Of a stretch of 64,000 nucleotides of DNA, positions 1 to 11,370 are shown piece after piece. The stretch lies in contig MNCI01022655.1 of the NCBI GenBank assembly GCA_015680685.1, forward strand, positions 1,149,225-1,213,224. Direction: 5' to 3'. Positions within the stretch are counted from its first letter, which is position 1. The number at the start of each line of letters is the position of its first letter. The notes below the pieces were generated by a model that worked only from the letters and a program-made list of their open reading frames with translations, searched no databases and had not been told where the DNA came from. The DNA comes from Gnetum montanum. Taxonomy: Eukaryota > Streptophyta > Gnetopsida > Gnetales > Gnetaceae. A program made the position numbers and the translations under genes.

Positions 1-689
1 CCAATATAAAGTTAAATTTTTTATATAAAAATGTAACATTTCCATGGAGAACAATGAAACCAAACATGCCTTCATATGTAAGTATTTTATGCAAGATGAT
101 ACACATGTCTAAATAAAGATAAGATTCATGTAGAAATCTTCTCAAAAAATTTCAATCTTAGATTCTCTTCTAAAAGTGTCTCTAAACCTTCATCCTCTTC
201 TAGTCCTTCCAAGTAGTTACAAGTACCATTGATTACCTCAATTATCAAGGTATCATCTAAAGCACAAGGTAGATCTTCCATATCATTTAAGGACTTAATT
301 AAAAATGATGAGTTTGTAAAAACCAATGGAAGGAAAAGAGTTAAGGCATCATCACCTAATGTTCAAAAATTTACTTCTTCCCTAAAGATTAATTTTGCTT
401 CATTAGTTACTACAAGAAGCTCTTTTGCTATTTTCTCATATACCATGGAAGTTGACATTTCGAATTTACACACTTTTGAAGGTCTTTCATAAGAAACTTC
501 ATTTTCTTGTCCATGAACATCTTATCTTAGAATGTTTGAGGCCTAACTGATAGGCTTTGGTGTAAACATGCAAGAAATGTTTCTCTAGTTTAAATATTAT
601 CTTTAATTTTGTTCTTTTCTAAGAGATTAAGATTTTGGCTAATTATTATCTCTTTCAGTCCATTGGTTTCTTCCTCACTCTTTAGTTAT
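1..689. other. AT-rich stretch, nothing assignable
   Basis: No open frame longer than about 90 codons and no domain recognisable by eye. It may be 5' sequence of the LINE fragment that follows, because the LINE frame opens near 700, but I see no ORF1 or promoter. Confidence 0.4.
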
Positions 690-1820
690 TGCTAATTCCC
701 ATGAGTTGGAAAAGGAGGTGTAGCCATTCTCTTTTCCTCTTATTGGAAAGATAAGATTATTCAAGGTGGTTCTAATTCAAGGCACAAAGTTACTTGGGCA
801 TTCTTCTCCTCCTCACATGATCCATTTGGTGTATGTTCAATTTATGCTCCTAATGATTTTATAGAATGTGCTCTATTATGGCAAGAACTTGTAATGTCTC
901 TTCCCTCTATTCCCTGTATTTTTAGAAGGGATTTTAATATGAGAATCTTTTTAGATGATAAAGTGGAGATGTGCCTTTTCATCTTCCAACTTACGAGTAT
1001 CAAAATTGATGTTTTTTAATGATAGATTTTATCTTACTAATGGTGATGGCACTTCTAGTCGTAATCTTCTTCATAGATATACGTAGAGTAATCTTCATCT
1101 AGGGCAAGCTTGCATTTACAATTGATTGGATAGGTTTTACTTTTTCACTCTTTCATTTTTGCAAGATTCTTCTACTACTTTTGTTCATCAACATGCAACC
1201 TTGTCAGATCATTTCCCCATCACCATGTCTATTCAAAGTAATGGTATTTACCTTAGACATAATTTCCATACCTTTTGGTTAAATAGTAATTATTTCTCTT
1301 CTCCTATTGCACAAAAAATTCTCTCTAGCCTTTGGAATGTTGAACCAAGGCCCTTAGGTTAACTAGGATGGTTTCAATGGTGGCATCATGCTACTTGTCA
1401 AGTGCAACATTTTTCTCGCTATTATGGTAAGAAAGTGGCTCTCATGTTTGACTAGAGTATGATAACATTTAATCTATTATTAACCATCTTTATAATTAGT
1501 AGGTTCAATATCATTTCAATTCTCAAGTTCATCAAGACTTGGTGAGAGCATCATTAGATTTTCAATAGTGGGATGTTTATAGGACACAAAGTGCCTTAAC
1601 TAAAAGTAGGCTTACTTGGTTAAATATTCAAGAGGAGCACAATAAGGAATTTTCAAATATCTTAATAATTCATCTCCTTTACATCCTTTAAACAAAATTT
1701 CTATTGACAATGCCATCATCACTTACCATAACAGTACCATTTCCTATCATAAACATCATTTTAAATTCTTATTTATTACTACCCCTATTGATAAATCAAA
1801 TTCTGGATGGACTACAATAT
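690..1820 (+). pseudogene. LINE (L1-type) ORF2 fragment, endonuclease domain
   Basis: Frame-by-frame reading gives an apurinic-endonuclease-like domain. A G-K-G-G-V-A-I-L strand lies near 708. A C-S-I-Y-A-P-N-D block follows, then an R-R-D-F-N-M block near 924-941 where the family has G-D-F-N. After that come S-D-H-F-P-I (the conserved SDH motif) around 1205 and a W-L-N-I-Q-E-E-H segment near 1620 that normally precedes the reverse transcriptase. Several stops and frame breaks show it is dead. The RT domain is absent because the sequence is cut at 1820 by the E0 LTR. In the family this domain nicks target DNA for target-primed reverse transcription. Position 5' to 3' on the plus strand agrees with the domain order. 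Confidence 0.75.
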
Positions 1821-2671
1821 TGTAGCTCCAATATCATAGCACTAGCTATATCATTCTATATGTGATATCGTTGGATTTGTACTAGCCTATAAATATAGCA
1901 CTTAGGCACATGGATCTATGATAGTTTTCATTCAAGAGTAATAGAACTCTTTTAGTTTGTTTTCATGAATTTATTCTTAAGTACTTAGAAGTGTGAAGGC
2001 CCATAGTGTAGCATGACTTAGTGAACAAAGTTTTTATTCGAACATCTTGTACTTGGACACAACTGTGACTGGCAATAAAGATCGAGCTATTTCATACTAT
2101 TGCAACATTCTCCTAATTTACTACTTTACTTAGAATAATGTTTACTATTTTCACTTAGACTACTAATTAGTACTTTGTTAGTTAATGTTTTACTATTCCA
2201 TGCACTTTACTTTTATTATTGTTAGTATGCAAAATGGATATGACTAATTTTGATCCTAAAGTATGATCGTTTGTTAACCTAGTAGTAATATTGCTTAGTT
2301 TGTCTAGTAGTGAAATACTTAGTAATCCCAGTAATGATTACATAAGCCCAATATGTGTATGAGAAATCAGGAATGGATATTCATCACCATATGATAGAAT
2401 AGATTCATTTACTACTTTCCTTAGAATTAGAAACTATTTTCACTTTACTATATTTACTAGGAGAAATGGCCTATCAACATCAACATATCATATACCTCAC
2501 TATGAGCTAAACCATACATGTAGACCTCAGTAGCTTCACATAAAAAGACAATGTTCTTAAACTTAAATCAATTACTAGTATATTCACATTGCCTCATCCA
2601 CAGATTATAATCTAGTCATGCATGAACACTTTTGACTTGTATGGTTGGGTGTTGCATTACTTCATTGCCCA
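1821..2671 (+). repeat. E0 left LTR
   Basis: Starts TGTAGC and ends CCCA, followed by a 4-base spacer and a primer-binding site. It matches 7164-7978 over the promoter region (actagcctataaatatagca against gctagtctataaatatagta) and near the 3' end. The LINE fragment stops exactly at its left edge. The two LTRs are clearly diverged, so the insertion is old. Confidence 0.8.
1888..1896 (+). promoter_or_regulatory. TATA box of E0 left LTR
   Basis: TATAAATAT, repeated at the equivalent place in the other E0 LTR (7222-7230). It lies about 70 bases into the LTR, so U3 is very short. Confidence 0.6.
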
Positions 2672-2675
2672 TCGT

Positions 2676-2692
2676 TGGTGCCATTGTCATGG
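2676..2692 (+). promoter_or_regulatory. E0 primer-binding site, tRNA-Asp type
   Basis: TGGTGCCATTGTCATGG lies 4 bases inside the LTR end. The Athila-type site complementary to tRNA-Asp is TGGCGCCGTTGCCGGGG. Most differences are C-to-T or G-to-A changes, as expected for decayed methylated DNA. Confidence 0.65.
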
Positions 2693-2806
2693 AAAAGTCA
2701 ATATATGTTAAGTAATTGATTTCATAAAGTTCATTTTATCAAGAACCCAAAGTTAAAATTCATAATTTTCTAATAACTATAAAAAGTAAGCACACTTAAC
2801 CATAAC

Positions 2807-5100
2807 ATGGCTTCAAATAAGGATACATCATTACCTACCAAAGAGAAAAAAAGAGGAAATGATAGAATTAGTGATGAAGAAGAATGGGGGATGTCGATGC
2901 AAACAAGAATCACATATGCTCATGTTGATTCTTATCATCTAGATTACACTTTCATCTTTTATTAGGATAGTCAAATGAGATGAAGAGACATACAATGCAA
3001 CCTAGTCCTACCTCCAAATTGTGTAGCACTTAACATTCTAGAAACTACCTAAAGAGAAATGAATTTAAACTAAATACAAGAAGGGTACAATGTGACTAAG
3101 TACATGAAAAGGCCCTCTAAATCTACAAAGGAGTAGAGAAGGAGATATGCCACCAGGGAAATCAAACATGTACATAACAAAGGAAAGTAGGTTAACACTT
3201 CCATTGTCTTGGAAGAACTCAATGATAATGTGTTTCTTATAGAAAAACTCCACTAGAATGATGAAGAACCTTCAAAAACACCTATCATCAAAATTGAGGA
3301 ACCTTTTAAAGTTCAACTACATTCCATCCTAGCAAAGACACCTAAGAGGGAGGCTACTGACTCAAAGCATAAGCATGATTCAAGGCCAAAAGTTTCTGCC
3401 AAATTCTATAGAGAAGAATACCANGATTAAGAAAAGTATGAGCACAAAAGGGGATACTACTACAGTGAAGTACACAAACCCGATCATGATGATGAACCCC
3501 TAATGGCAACCCATAGAATGATTAACATCCAAGAAGCTATCTACATTTCGACCAAGCACTTGAGGGATAGTCATATCAAATTTCTTGATATGAATAATAT
3601 GCCAAGATTTTAGGGTGGTTATAATGTTAATCCACAACACCACCTTCAATCTTTCCATGATGCCTGCATCATATTGAATATTGAAAGTGATTGGCATAAG
3701 TTAAAATTGTTCCCATGAACACTTGTGAAAGAGGCTAAGAGCTAGTATAAAGCACTCAAACTTGAATTGATCAAAAGTTGAAGTACCATGCTAGAGATAT
3801 TCAATGATAAATACCAAACCTACTCATAGGTGTCTAATTTAAGGAAACAAATCTAAGGATGGAAGCAAGGAACTCATGAAACCCTTGATGCGGAAATGGA
3901 AAGGTACTATTCACTATTGCATAGATTCCAATCCATGGATTCTCACAATGAGAACAACTAAGGCACATTGTAGATGGATTATAGAATAAGACTAGAGAAA
4001 CCCTTAGGGTTAATGCTAAAGATCGATTATCTAAAATGACTGTCCATTGAATTTAGAGACTAATTGACCAAGTGGCAATGGAAGAAAGTCAGCAATGAAA
4101 GAGAGAATCAACTAAAGAATATAATAGAGATCCATCCATTAGGAAAAGAGATGCACAAGTTTGTAACACTCAAGAGGAAGAAACCTTATAATAGGCAATT
4201 CAAAAAAAGGCTCTACCAATTTAGAAAATGGTAACTAATATTGCAACAAAGGTAGAGAAAATGTGGAACTCAATAGATAGAAAATTTGTAACAACATTGA
4301 AAATAGTGGAGAAGATAACATAGCAAGCCTTTGAAAGAGGCAAGGACAAGAAAATGAAGAAAGATTCTGGATGAAATGGCAAAGTGGCTTTAGTGGTTGA
4401 GTGTTTAGACACAAGCTCCATTAATGAGTAGCGAGGTGTCGTATACCAATATGAACATCTTAAGCGATGTTGTCTCGTGATGACACACTTACAGGAAATA
4501 GGAGCATATGCACTCAATCCCATATTTGTCAAGAAAAAAATGCTTAAAAGGTTATCTTACCCTTAAGGTAATTATAGGTAGAACTTCCATCCCATGTAAT
4601 ATGCCAATCAAGTTTTTCCACATCCACAAGAGTAGTACTATCAATAATGGCAACAACCCCAATTGTGGGACATGCCATCACCTTGCCAATAATATCCATA
4701 TCAACAACTAGATCCATATGGAAATTTTGTACAACATTAAATCTCTCTTGGTCATGTTGTTGTCTAAACTCTACAATACTACCCAACTAAGTACCACAAA
4801 CCAACACTGCCAAGAATAGATCCAAACTTGTTTATGCATCCATCAGCACCTAGCCTAAATTGATACCTAAATCCCTTACCACCAATGCCATCTCCTATCA
4901 TGCAGGGAAAACTACCATTACAATTACAGTAGAAGAGTGCAATAATGGTGGTTAGTATGTAAGAGGATGTGATCACATACAAATCACAACCTAGGAAATG
5001 ATCATTCTTGTGAACAAGTATTGAAAAGATTTGACAAATGCAGTGCACAACTACTTCCACCACATCCACATCCAATCCTCCTCAACACAACAAGCTTCCT
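2807..5100 (+). pseudogene. E0 gag-like region, broken
   Basis: The likely start is ATG 2807-2809, because the second E0 copy has an ATG at the matching place (8141). At about 3640-3820 the reading resembles the retrotransposon gag core: a D-A-C-I-I-L-N segment, then F-P-x-T-L-V-K-E-A-K-S-x-Y, then S-T-M-L-E-I-F-N-D-K-Y. At least two stops sit where the family has Trp. The product would be the particle capsid. Past about 4200 no long frame survives. Position 3423 is an N. No zinc knuckle can be claimed. Confidence 0.55.
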
Positions 5101-5239
5101 TCTTCATCAAACTCAAATGTCATAATTTTCATGCTTACTCAAATGATCCCTCATTAGATAAAGGCGTAAGCCCTTCCAAAAAATTGAACTGATCCAAGTA
5201 GTCCCTTAGCTTACCTCTAGATAGCAAGACAAAAACCAT

Positions 5240-5624
5240 GCAAAGCTATACTTGATTCTAGGTTAGGAGTGAACCTAATATTACAAGAAATGTATTAGGC
5301 ATGGAATCTACCATCGCTGAAAAGAGTAACATCTAGTTGGAGCTTTCAAACCAGTCAATCATAGTTCCACTAAGATAAGTGGATGATGTGATTACAACCA
5401 TCAATGGCTAGTCTTACCTTGTGAATTTTCTAGTTATTCATGTGGAAAAAAATAAGGGAGAATTTCTAATGATTATGGAAAGAGCTTGGCTTAGTACTAT
5501 TGATGCTAAGCTTGAAATTCATGACTTGTCCTTGGAGATTTCCAAGGAAGATAAAGCTAGTATTATACAAAGATGGAGAGTTCCATGTATCACATATAGT
5601 AATAATGGATTCACTTATGTGTAA
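5240..5624 (+). pseudogene. E0 aspartic protease remnant
   Basis: The C-terminal half of a retropepsin is readable: a V-N-F-L-V-I-H-V segment followed by E-R-A-W-L-S-T-I-D-A, the place where Athila elements have L-G-R-P-W-L-x-T-x-D-A. The N-terminal catalytic Asp segment is too decayed to point to. In the family this enzyme matures the Gag-Pol polyprotein. Confidence 0.6.
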
Positions 5625-5879
5625 AGAGTATGTGCTATCAAATGAGAGGATATTAAGGCATACAACAAATGTGTAGAAGAAATATTTATGCAAAAATGTC
5701 TGTATGAAATAGCCACATAGCAGGAAGGTACTTAGTGGCTAATCAAAAATAAAAAGATTGAATCCAATAAATACATGAAACCAAAAGAAAAAAAATTTAG
5801 TGCCTATGTTAAAGAGATTGATAAGTTAGATCAATTACGGGAAAGGCACTTCTACCCATGAAAAAATCAACAAGAAGAA

Positions 5880-7130
5880 ACAAAATGGGGATGATTGGAT
5901 ATTCTAGACACTATGGAACCAAAACCATTGGAACAAAAGGCCCTACCAGCAACATTGGAATATGCATTTTTAAACAATAAGAAACTAGTAATAATCAATG
6001 CTAATTTGAAAGAATAATAAAAGAGGAATATGCTGGAAGTTAAAAAATGGCCTACTACATTTGTGTGGTCTTATGATGAGATCATGGGATTTGATCCAAG
6101 AATATATCAACATCAAATATACACTAACCCTACAGTCAAACCACAACACCAACCCCAATGAAGGCTCAATCTAAAACAAAAAGGGGTAGTCAAGAAAGAG
6201 TTGGAAAAATTACTAAAGGTAGGAATCATCTATCCTATTGCAAATAGTGAATGGGTTAGTCCCTTAATAATTGTTCCAAAGGGAGGGGGGACGCAGGAAT
6301 TGTGAGTCTACATTAACTTCTGAATTTTGAATGCTACTAAATTCTAGGATCACTTGCCTCTATCATTTGTTGATCAAGTCTTGGACACCATTACAAGACA
6401 TGAATATTACAATTTTCTAGAATATAGTAGATACAATAAAATCTACATTGCACCACAAACAAGGAAAAAATGATCTTCACCAATCCATAAGGAATGTTTG
6501 CCTATAAACATATGTCTTTTGGCCTTTGTAATGGATCAGCCACCTTCTAGAGACAAGTACTAAGCATCTTCCAAAAGTATATAGAAAATGCATAGAAGTA
6601 TTTATGGATGATTTTTTGACATATGGGCTGAATTTCAATCAATCATTGGACTAGTTAGAGCAGGTACTAAAAAGATGTGTAGAAACCAACCTTAAGCTCA
6701 ACTGGTAGAAGAGCCATCTCACGGTTCATTATGGTATAGTGTTATGAACAAAAATCTCCTAGAAAGGTATTGAGGTAGATCCTAAGAAGATTAGAGTCAT
6801 ACAAAATACCACTCAAAGGCTACAAATAGTGAAACTCATGAAGAAGGATGCATCCTTTGAATGGACAAAATCATGAAAAAAGTATTTGAAGCTTTGAATT
6901 AGAAACTAGGTGAAACACCAATCCTTCAAGCTTTGAATTGGTCCAAAATTTTTCATATCATAACCAATGCTTCCCACCATGCACTTGGTTCAGTACTAAT
7001 ACAATTAGATTATAAGAAGATACATTACTATATATACTATCCAAGTTGGTGCATCACTAGAGCATAATTAAACTACATCACAATAGAAAAGGAGTTGATG
7101 ATCATAGTGTATGGTGAGACATCATTTGAT
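5880..7130 (+). pseudogene. E0 reverse transcriptase and RNase H remnant
   Basis: The segment 5900-6170 matches the Athila RT lead-in (L-P-A-T-L-E-Y-A-F-L). RT follows at about 6180-6800: K-K-E-L-E-K-L-L-K-V-G-I-I-Y-P-I, V-S-P-L-I-I-V-P-K-G-G, then D-H-L-P-L-S-F-V-D-Q. The catalytic strand lies near 6600, where 'tatggatgatttt' spells the M-D-D-F box. RNase H at about 6900-7120 shows I-I-T-N-A-S-H-H-A-L-G-S-V-L and the later T-I-E-K-E-L block. Many stops and frame changes; not functional. Confidence 0.75.
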
Positions 7131-7163
7131 TGGCTCTAATATCAAATAACATTAGATACCCAA

Positions 7164-7978
7164 TGTCGAAGCCCAGGATGTGATGTTGTATGTAACTGAT
7201 ATCATAGGGTATATGCTAGTCTATAAATATAGTACTTGGGCTCATAATTTTTAATAAGTTATTCATGGTTTTTGTCATAGATAGAGATGCTCTTGTAGTT
7301 TGTTTTCTCCAAAGTTAGAATATTTTCTGAGTACCTGCAGAAGGAGTATGAGTGTGTATAGATTATTGTTCAAACACTAATATACCTAAGCACAGTGGTG
7401 TGATGGGAATAAAAACAAATACTTTTGGTCATCCTTGTAGCACTAAGAATAAATTAATGTTTCCTTTATGCATTTAATTTAATATTCATGCACTTTATTC
7501 TCATGTACTTCACTTTAATGCACTTTAATTAAGTAATTAATTTCCAGTTGTTAATGAACACAAGCACAACCACCTCAAGCATACATGTAGCACTTGGTAA
7601 CTTAGAAATGCTTAACATTTGGTAGCCTAGTAGTGCTATACATGTTCAAGATGTGTTTGGAAAGTGGAAATAGGTACTATTTTAGGCTAGTTAGGCAATA
7701 GATAACCTAGATCAAAAATTACTCTACCTTTCATTCTTGTTGTAGGTGATTAAATTTATAAAACATAAAATTGATAAAATTCATGTGCCTCAATAATACT
7801 TAAACCATATCCTTAAGCTTTACAAGTGTAGTTGGGAAGACAATGAACATTCTTAATGCCCATTTCACTTCATAGAGAATTAGTGCACTAGAGAATTATA
7901 GGTCCACGAAATTCAATCAAAGCATGCATGAACACCTTAGTGATTTATATGGTTAAGCATAGGGTACCTCACCACTCA
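7164..7978 (+). repeat. E0 second LTR, followed by another primer site
   Basis: Starts TGTCGAAG and ends CTCA. It aligns with 1821-2671, including the TATA box (7222-7230). Unlike a plain 3' LTR it is followed, after a 4-base spacer, by another primer-binding site and the start of a second gag, so it served two internal regions. Confidence 0.75.
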
Positions 7979-7982
7979 TCAT

Positions 7983-8236
7983 TGGCACTATTGCTAGGGA
8001 CCTTTTGGTTGTTTCATGCACTATCTAGATTTAGTGAGAATTATTCAAATTGTTAGAATGAACCTTAGAGTCATATCATATTTTAAGATTACTACAAAAA
8101 TTTTAAGAAGCACACTACATTTTTATTTTTCTAACATAAAATGTCTTCTTCTCATAGGAGTAATTCTCTGCCTAAATCTAATGAAGTACATCCACCGATG
8201 CCTCAACAATATTGAGCGGTATATGCTCATCCTAAT
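7983..8236 (+). mobile_element. Second E0 internal region, first 250 bases only
   Basis: TGGCACTATTGCTAGGGA (7983-8000) is a primer site of the same tRNA-Asp type. The leader resembles 2693-2806, and an ATG at 8141 starts a short serine-rich gag opening (M-S-S-S-H-R-S-N) that stops at a TGA near 8210. The E1 LTR truncates the copy at 8237. Confidence 0.65.
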
Positions 8237-8308
8237 TGTACCATCTGAAATCATCGACGAGAGGCTGGAATGAATGGATAGTCAGAGATCTATGGATGAA
8301 ACAGTAAG

Positions 8309-8398
8309 ACCCTGCCTTCACCTAAGGGCAAGCTGGAAATCAGCGGAGGTAGAGTACCTTGAATGGTCTACAAGAAGATCAAACAAGGACTTCCCTAA
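8309..8398 (-). promoter_or_regulatory. U5 block conserved among LTR families (E1 a)
   Basis: Read on the minus strand it goes GGGAAGTCCTTG, GATC, then a CATTCAAGGTACTCTACC core, TTTCCAGCTTGCCC and GAAGGCAGGG. Recognisable relatives stand in the same place in E1 b and c, E4, both E2 LTRs and E3, and on the plus strand in E5 (52168-52263). Function unknown; a packaging, dimerisation or primer-annealing element is possible. Confidence 0.6.
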
Positions 8399-8795
8399 AC
8401 GTATGCAATTGCGATGCGTTGGGTTATACATAAACAAATGCAAAAATGAATGTAAATGAACGAAAATGAATGTAAACTGTTTAAATAATAGATAATGAAA
8501 ATAGGAAAAAATATGAATGGGAACAAATATGTAAACTGCACTAATCTAGGAAATAATGCAAACTGTTTGTATTAACAATTAGAATGTGCACCAGTCAGAA
8601 CGTAGTTGCGGAGTGGTCACAAGGCAAACGTTTAGCCGTAATGGATGAGAATAGATGCTGGGAAGATGCAGGTTTTGGATTGTAGGTGTATGGCTTTCAA
8701 GTTTGTATGAAGGCCAGCGTATCAGATTGATGCCCAAATTTCCTAAGTGTGTCAGATTCTATTTTCTTTAACCTTGATCTAGTGGAAAAATAGGA

Positions 8796-8805
8796 GATTT
8801 ATAGG
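8796..8805 (-). promoter_or_regulatory. TATA box of E1 LTR a
   Basis: Minus strand CCTATAAATC. Equivalent boxes are at 17208-17217 and 27980-27988 in the other two E1 LTRs. Confidence 0.6.
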
Positions 8806-9359
8806 GTTTTGGACGTGAGATTCACATCTGGGAGAAGATCAGTGGCTGCGGGGTGAGAAAAATTTGGATTGGGTGACAACTGTGGCGTTGACCAAATGCA
8901 TAGAAATTGTTACAATGTATAGTGTAGCATCTAGGATCTCTTATGTTGGTGTGCGTAATGCCTAGCATAAGAACTTGAAACACTGAAACAAATGTAAAAA
9001 ATGCAACAAATGTTAAAGTACAAGTGTGGATCTGGGTGTCTGGCTTCTGGATCTGCAGTTCTGTACTATTTTGTGCCACCAAAGCCTCTAGCGTGGGTGG
9101 ATCTAGCTCTAATGTGTGCACAACTTATTCTGGTGTCATCGTCTAGCATCCAATGTCCAGCATCTAGCATCCAGCGTATGAAAGTGTTTATGCTAAGTTT
9201 ACGCTGTTGGAAGCATGCCAGCATGACTAACAACATTTGACCTGAAAATAGTGCATTTTGAACCCATTTTTGACCTATGAGACCCATTTTTAGAGTGGAT
9301 CTACATGCTATGGGTCATGAGGGTTATGTGTGCTAAATTTAGGCTAATTTGGATGTCAT

Positions 9360-10230
9360 TTTGACCCTGTTTTGGTTGATTTCCCTGTGCTTACGCTGTG
9401 TAGTGTCTGAAAAAGTAACCCCAGCATAACCAAGTCAAAATGGCATATTTGAGGCCAAAATTTGGAGTTTTTGAAGCCTGTGAACAAGTACGAGTGTTTT
9501 TGATTCCTGTGGATTGCTCTGGTGTCGAAGATGCTGTCAAAAACTGCTTGTTTTGCCCTGTTTTTGCTTGGTTTCTCTGTGCTTATGCTGTGCAGCGTCT
9601 CAAAAAGTAACCCCAGCGTCCCCAAGTCAAAATGGCATATTTGAGCCCAAATTTGGATTTTCTAGAGGTTAGGAGTTGCTAGGGGCCTTGGTGAAGGTTA
9701 TGGGGGGTCCTTGTACCAGGTTTTAGTCCATTTTGACTCAGGTTTGGGGCTCCAAAAGTTGGTGACGCTGATCCTTACGCTGTGTAGCATAAGAAAATGT
9801 TGCTCCATCGTGAGCAACTAAAAATACCTTATTTAAGGCCCAAATTTTGATATTTTTGAGGTCAGAAGTTACTAAGGGCCTTGGTGAAGGTCATGGGGGG
9901 TCCTTGTGCCCAATTTCAACCTATTTTAACTTAGTTTCGGGGCTCCAAAAGTTGGTGACGCTGATCCTTACGTTGTGTAGCATAATAAAATGTAGCTCCA
10001 GCATAATCAACTAAAAACACCTTATTTAAGGCCCAAATTTTGATTTTTTGGAGATTAGAAGCTACTAGGGGCCTTGGTGAAGGTTATGGGGGGTCCTTGT
10101 GCTTGATTTCAGCCTATTTTGGCATAGTTTTGGGGCTCCAAAAGTTGGTGACATTGATCCTTACGCTGTGCAGTGTAAGCCAACGTGACCAAAATTTACT
10201 TAGTCCGAACTAGGCATCTTGAGCCCAGAA
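9360..10230 (-). repeat. ~190-base U3 tandem repeats with an ACGCT...AGCGT palindrome
   Basis: Landmark words recur at about 190-base steps: 'aaaaagtaacccc' near 9411 and 9603, and 'ggccttggtgaagg' near 9682, 9868 and 10070. Most units contain a variant of TTACGCTGTGCAGCGTAA, a perfect inverted repeat. Units are diverged from each other. Confidence 0.75.
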
Positions 10231-10413
10231 CTTATGATTCTAGATGCCAAAATTTGGTGTAGTTTCCTATGGGCCCTAGGGGTACCTTGCATGTTGAATC
10301 GTGAATGATCGAGGGCTATTTCGGAGGCCTCCAAGTTTGGTGATGTTATATTCATGCTTGGGTAGCTGCATGACTTAGCTTGAATCTTGTCTGAAAGTGC
10401 TAGGAAAAACTTC

Positions 10414-10495
10414 TATGGTATTTTAATTTGTTCCTCTTTGTTGACACCTAGAGGAATCTACTTGAGAGGTTTCATAAAAGAAGTACAAAAGACCA
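10414..10495 (-). repeat. U3 foldback module (E1 a)
   Basis: An ~80-base imperfect inverted repeat built around CTTTGTTGACACCT and its partner AGGTGTCAACAAAG. This copy is decayed in the second arm; E1 b at 19867-19948 is closer to palindromic. Related modules sit in E4, E2 and E3. Confidence 0.6.
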
Positions 10496-10599
10496 CGAGC
10501 AACTAGGTATCAAGCATTGTTCTTTGACACTTGGCCAGATGTCGTCGCACCATGTTCAGAAGTACATGGGATTGGGAAATGATGTTTTGAGATGTATAG

Positions 10600-11370
10600 G
10601 AAGAAGGTTTGTTACTGTGAGATTAAGGATTGATGAAGGGATGATTTTGTTTAACTATTGGAAGGGGAATGCTCTTGTGTGAACACACCATGTTGGTCCT
10701 TGTCAATAGGCAGTATCTAGCGGACTTGGGACCAAGGCATGGAATGTGTCCTTTGGAGGAACGAGACTCTTGTGTCCTATTTAAGAGAACTCATTGTCAC
10801 AACCAAAGACACGTGGTGAGGTGGTGTGTTCTTTAGAGAAACAAGACCCTTGCTTTATTTCAAAGGGAACCCACTTTCCAACAGCCAATGCCACGTGATG
10901 GGATGCAAGATGATTATTTGAGACACGAGTGTTTTCTTTCAAGACAAGTACCTTCCCGCCTAAGGCTTGTATTGGAAGTGCCAAGGGTCCTGTGATGGAT
11001 TTTTCTCTTTGATCTTTCATATATATATATATATATATTATTTTTTTTATTTTTTTGAACAGAGCTCACTTTCAATGTTATACTCGTGCTTGTGTGCTTG
11101 TATCTGTTTCATGTGTTGTGTTGTGTGTTGCAACTGCTTTCAGCCTTATAGTGTGCAACCATGTGTTTAGAGTTTTTGGGTGACTGGGATGTATCCAAGA
11201 AATGTAATTGAATAGGGTAGAGAGAACATGTTAGGAAATAAGGGATGTTTGGGGAACTGGGAATGTACTTGTGAATAGTTTGATTAACCTGGTTACATGC
11301 ATCAGGAACAATGTGGTACCTCACTGCCGTGATGAAGTGCATCCATGTACAAACACCTCTGGGTGTCATC
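10600..11370 (-). other. E1 copy 1 3' untranslated region
   Basis: No coding frame recognised. It contains an (AT)n run at 11019-11038 next to a T-rich plus-strand stretch, which is purine-rich on the sense strand and may lie near the polypurine tract. The same layout repeats in copy 2 near 20460-20510. Confidence 0.4.

Larger units (their letters stand above)
1821..7978 (+). mobile_element. E0: Athila-like Ty3/gypsy retrotransposon, integrase lost
   Basis: Two related direct repeats (1821-2671 and 7164-7978) flank gag, protease, reverse transcriptase and RNase H remnants, all plus strand. A tRNA-Asp-type primer site sits just inside the left repeat. The RT entry block reads G-I-I-Y-P-I-A-N-S-E-W-V-S-P, the form typical of the Athila lineage, and is preceded by the lineage's L-P-x-x-L-x-Y-A-F-L block. 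The RNase H frame runs directly into the second LTR, so integrase and everything 3' of it has been deleted. Stops in nearly every domain show an old copy. Confidence 0.8.
8237..10600 (-). repeat. E1 LTR a (right edge approximate)
   Basis: The left edge is where homology with the LTRs at 16644 and 27414 begins (TGTACCATC). In sense order (minus) it holds a foldback module (10414-10495), ~190-base U3 repeats (9360-10230), a TATA box (8796-8805) and a conserved U5 block (8309-8398). The right edge cannot be fixed, since the following DNA is also shared with copy b. A purine-rich sense tract near 10990 is the outer limit. Confidence 0.7.

Noticed and set aside
4508-5075. Short frames on both strands in the E0 gag-protease interval
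   Set aside because: No similarity recognised, mutually overlapping, and located in decayed E0 coding DNA.
11019-11038. AT microsatellite as a functional element
   Set aside because: A simple dinucleotide run that is shorter in copy 2; no reason to assign a role.
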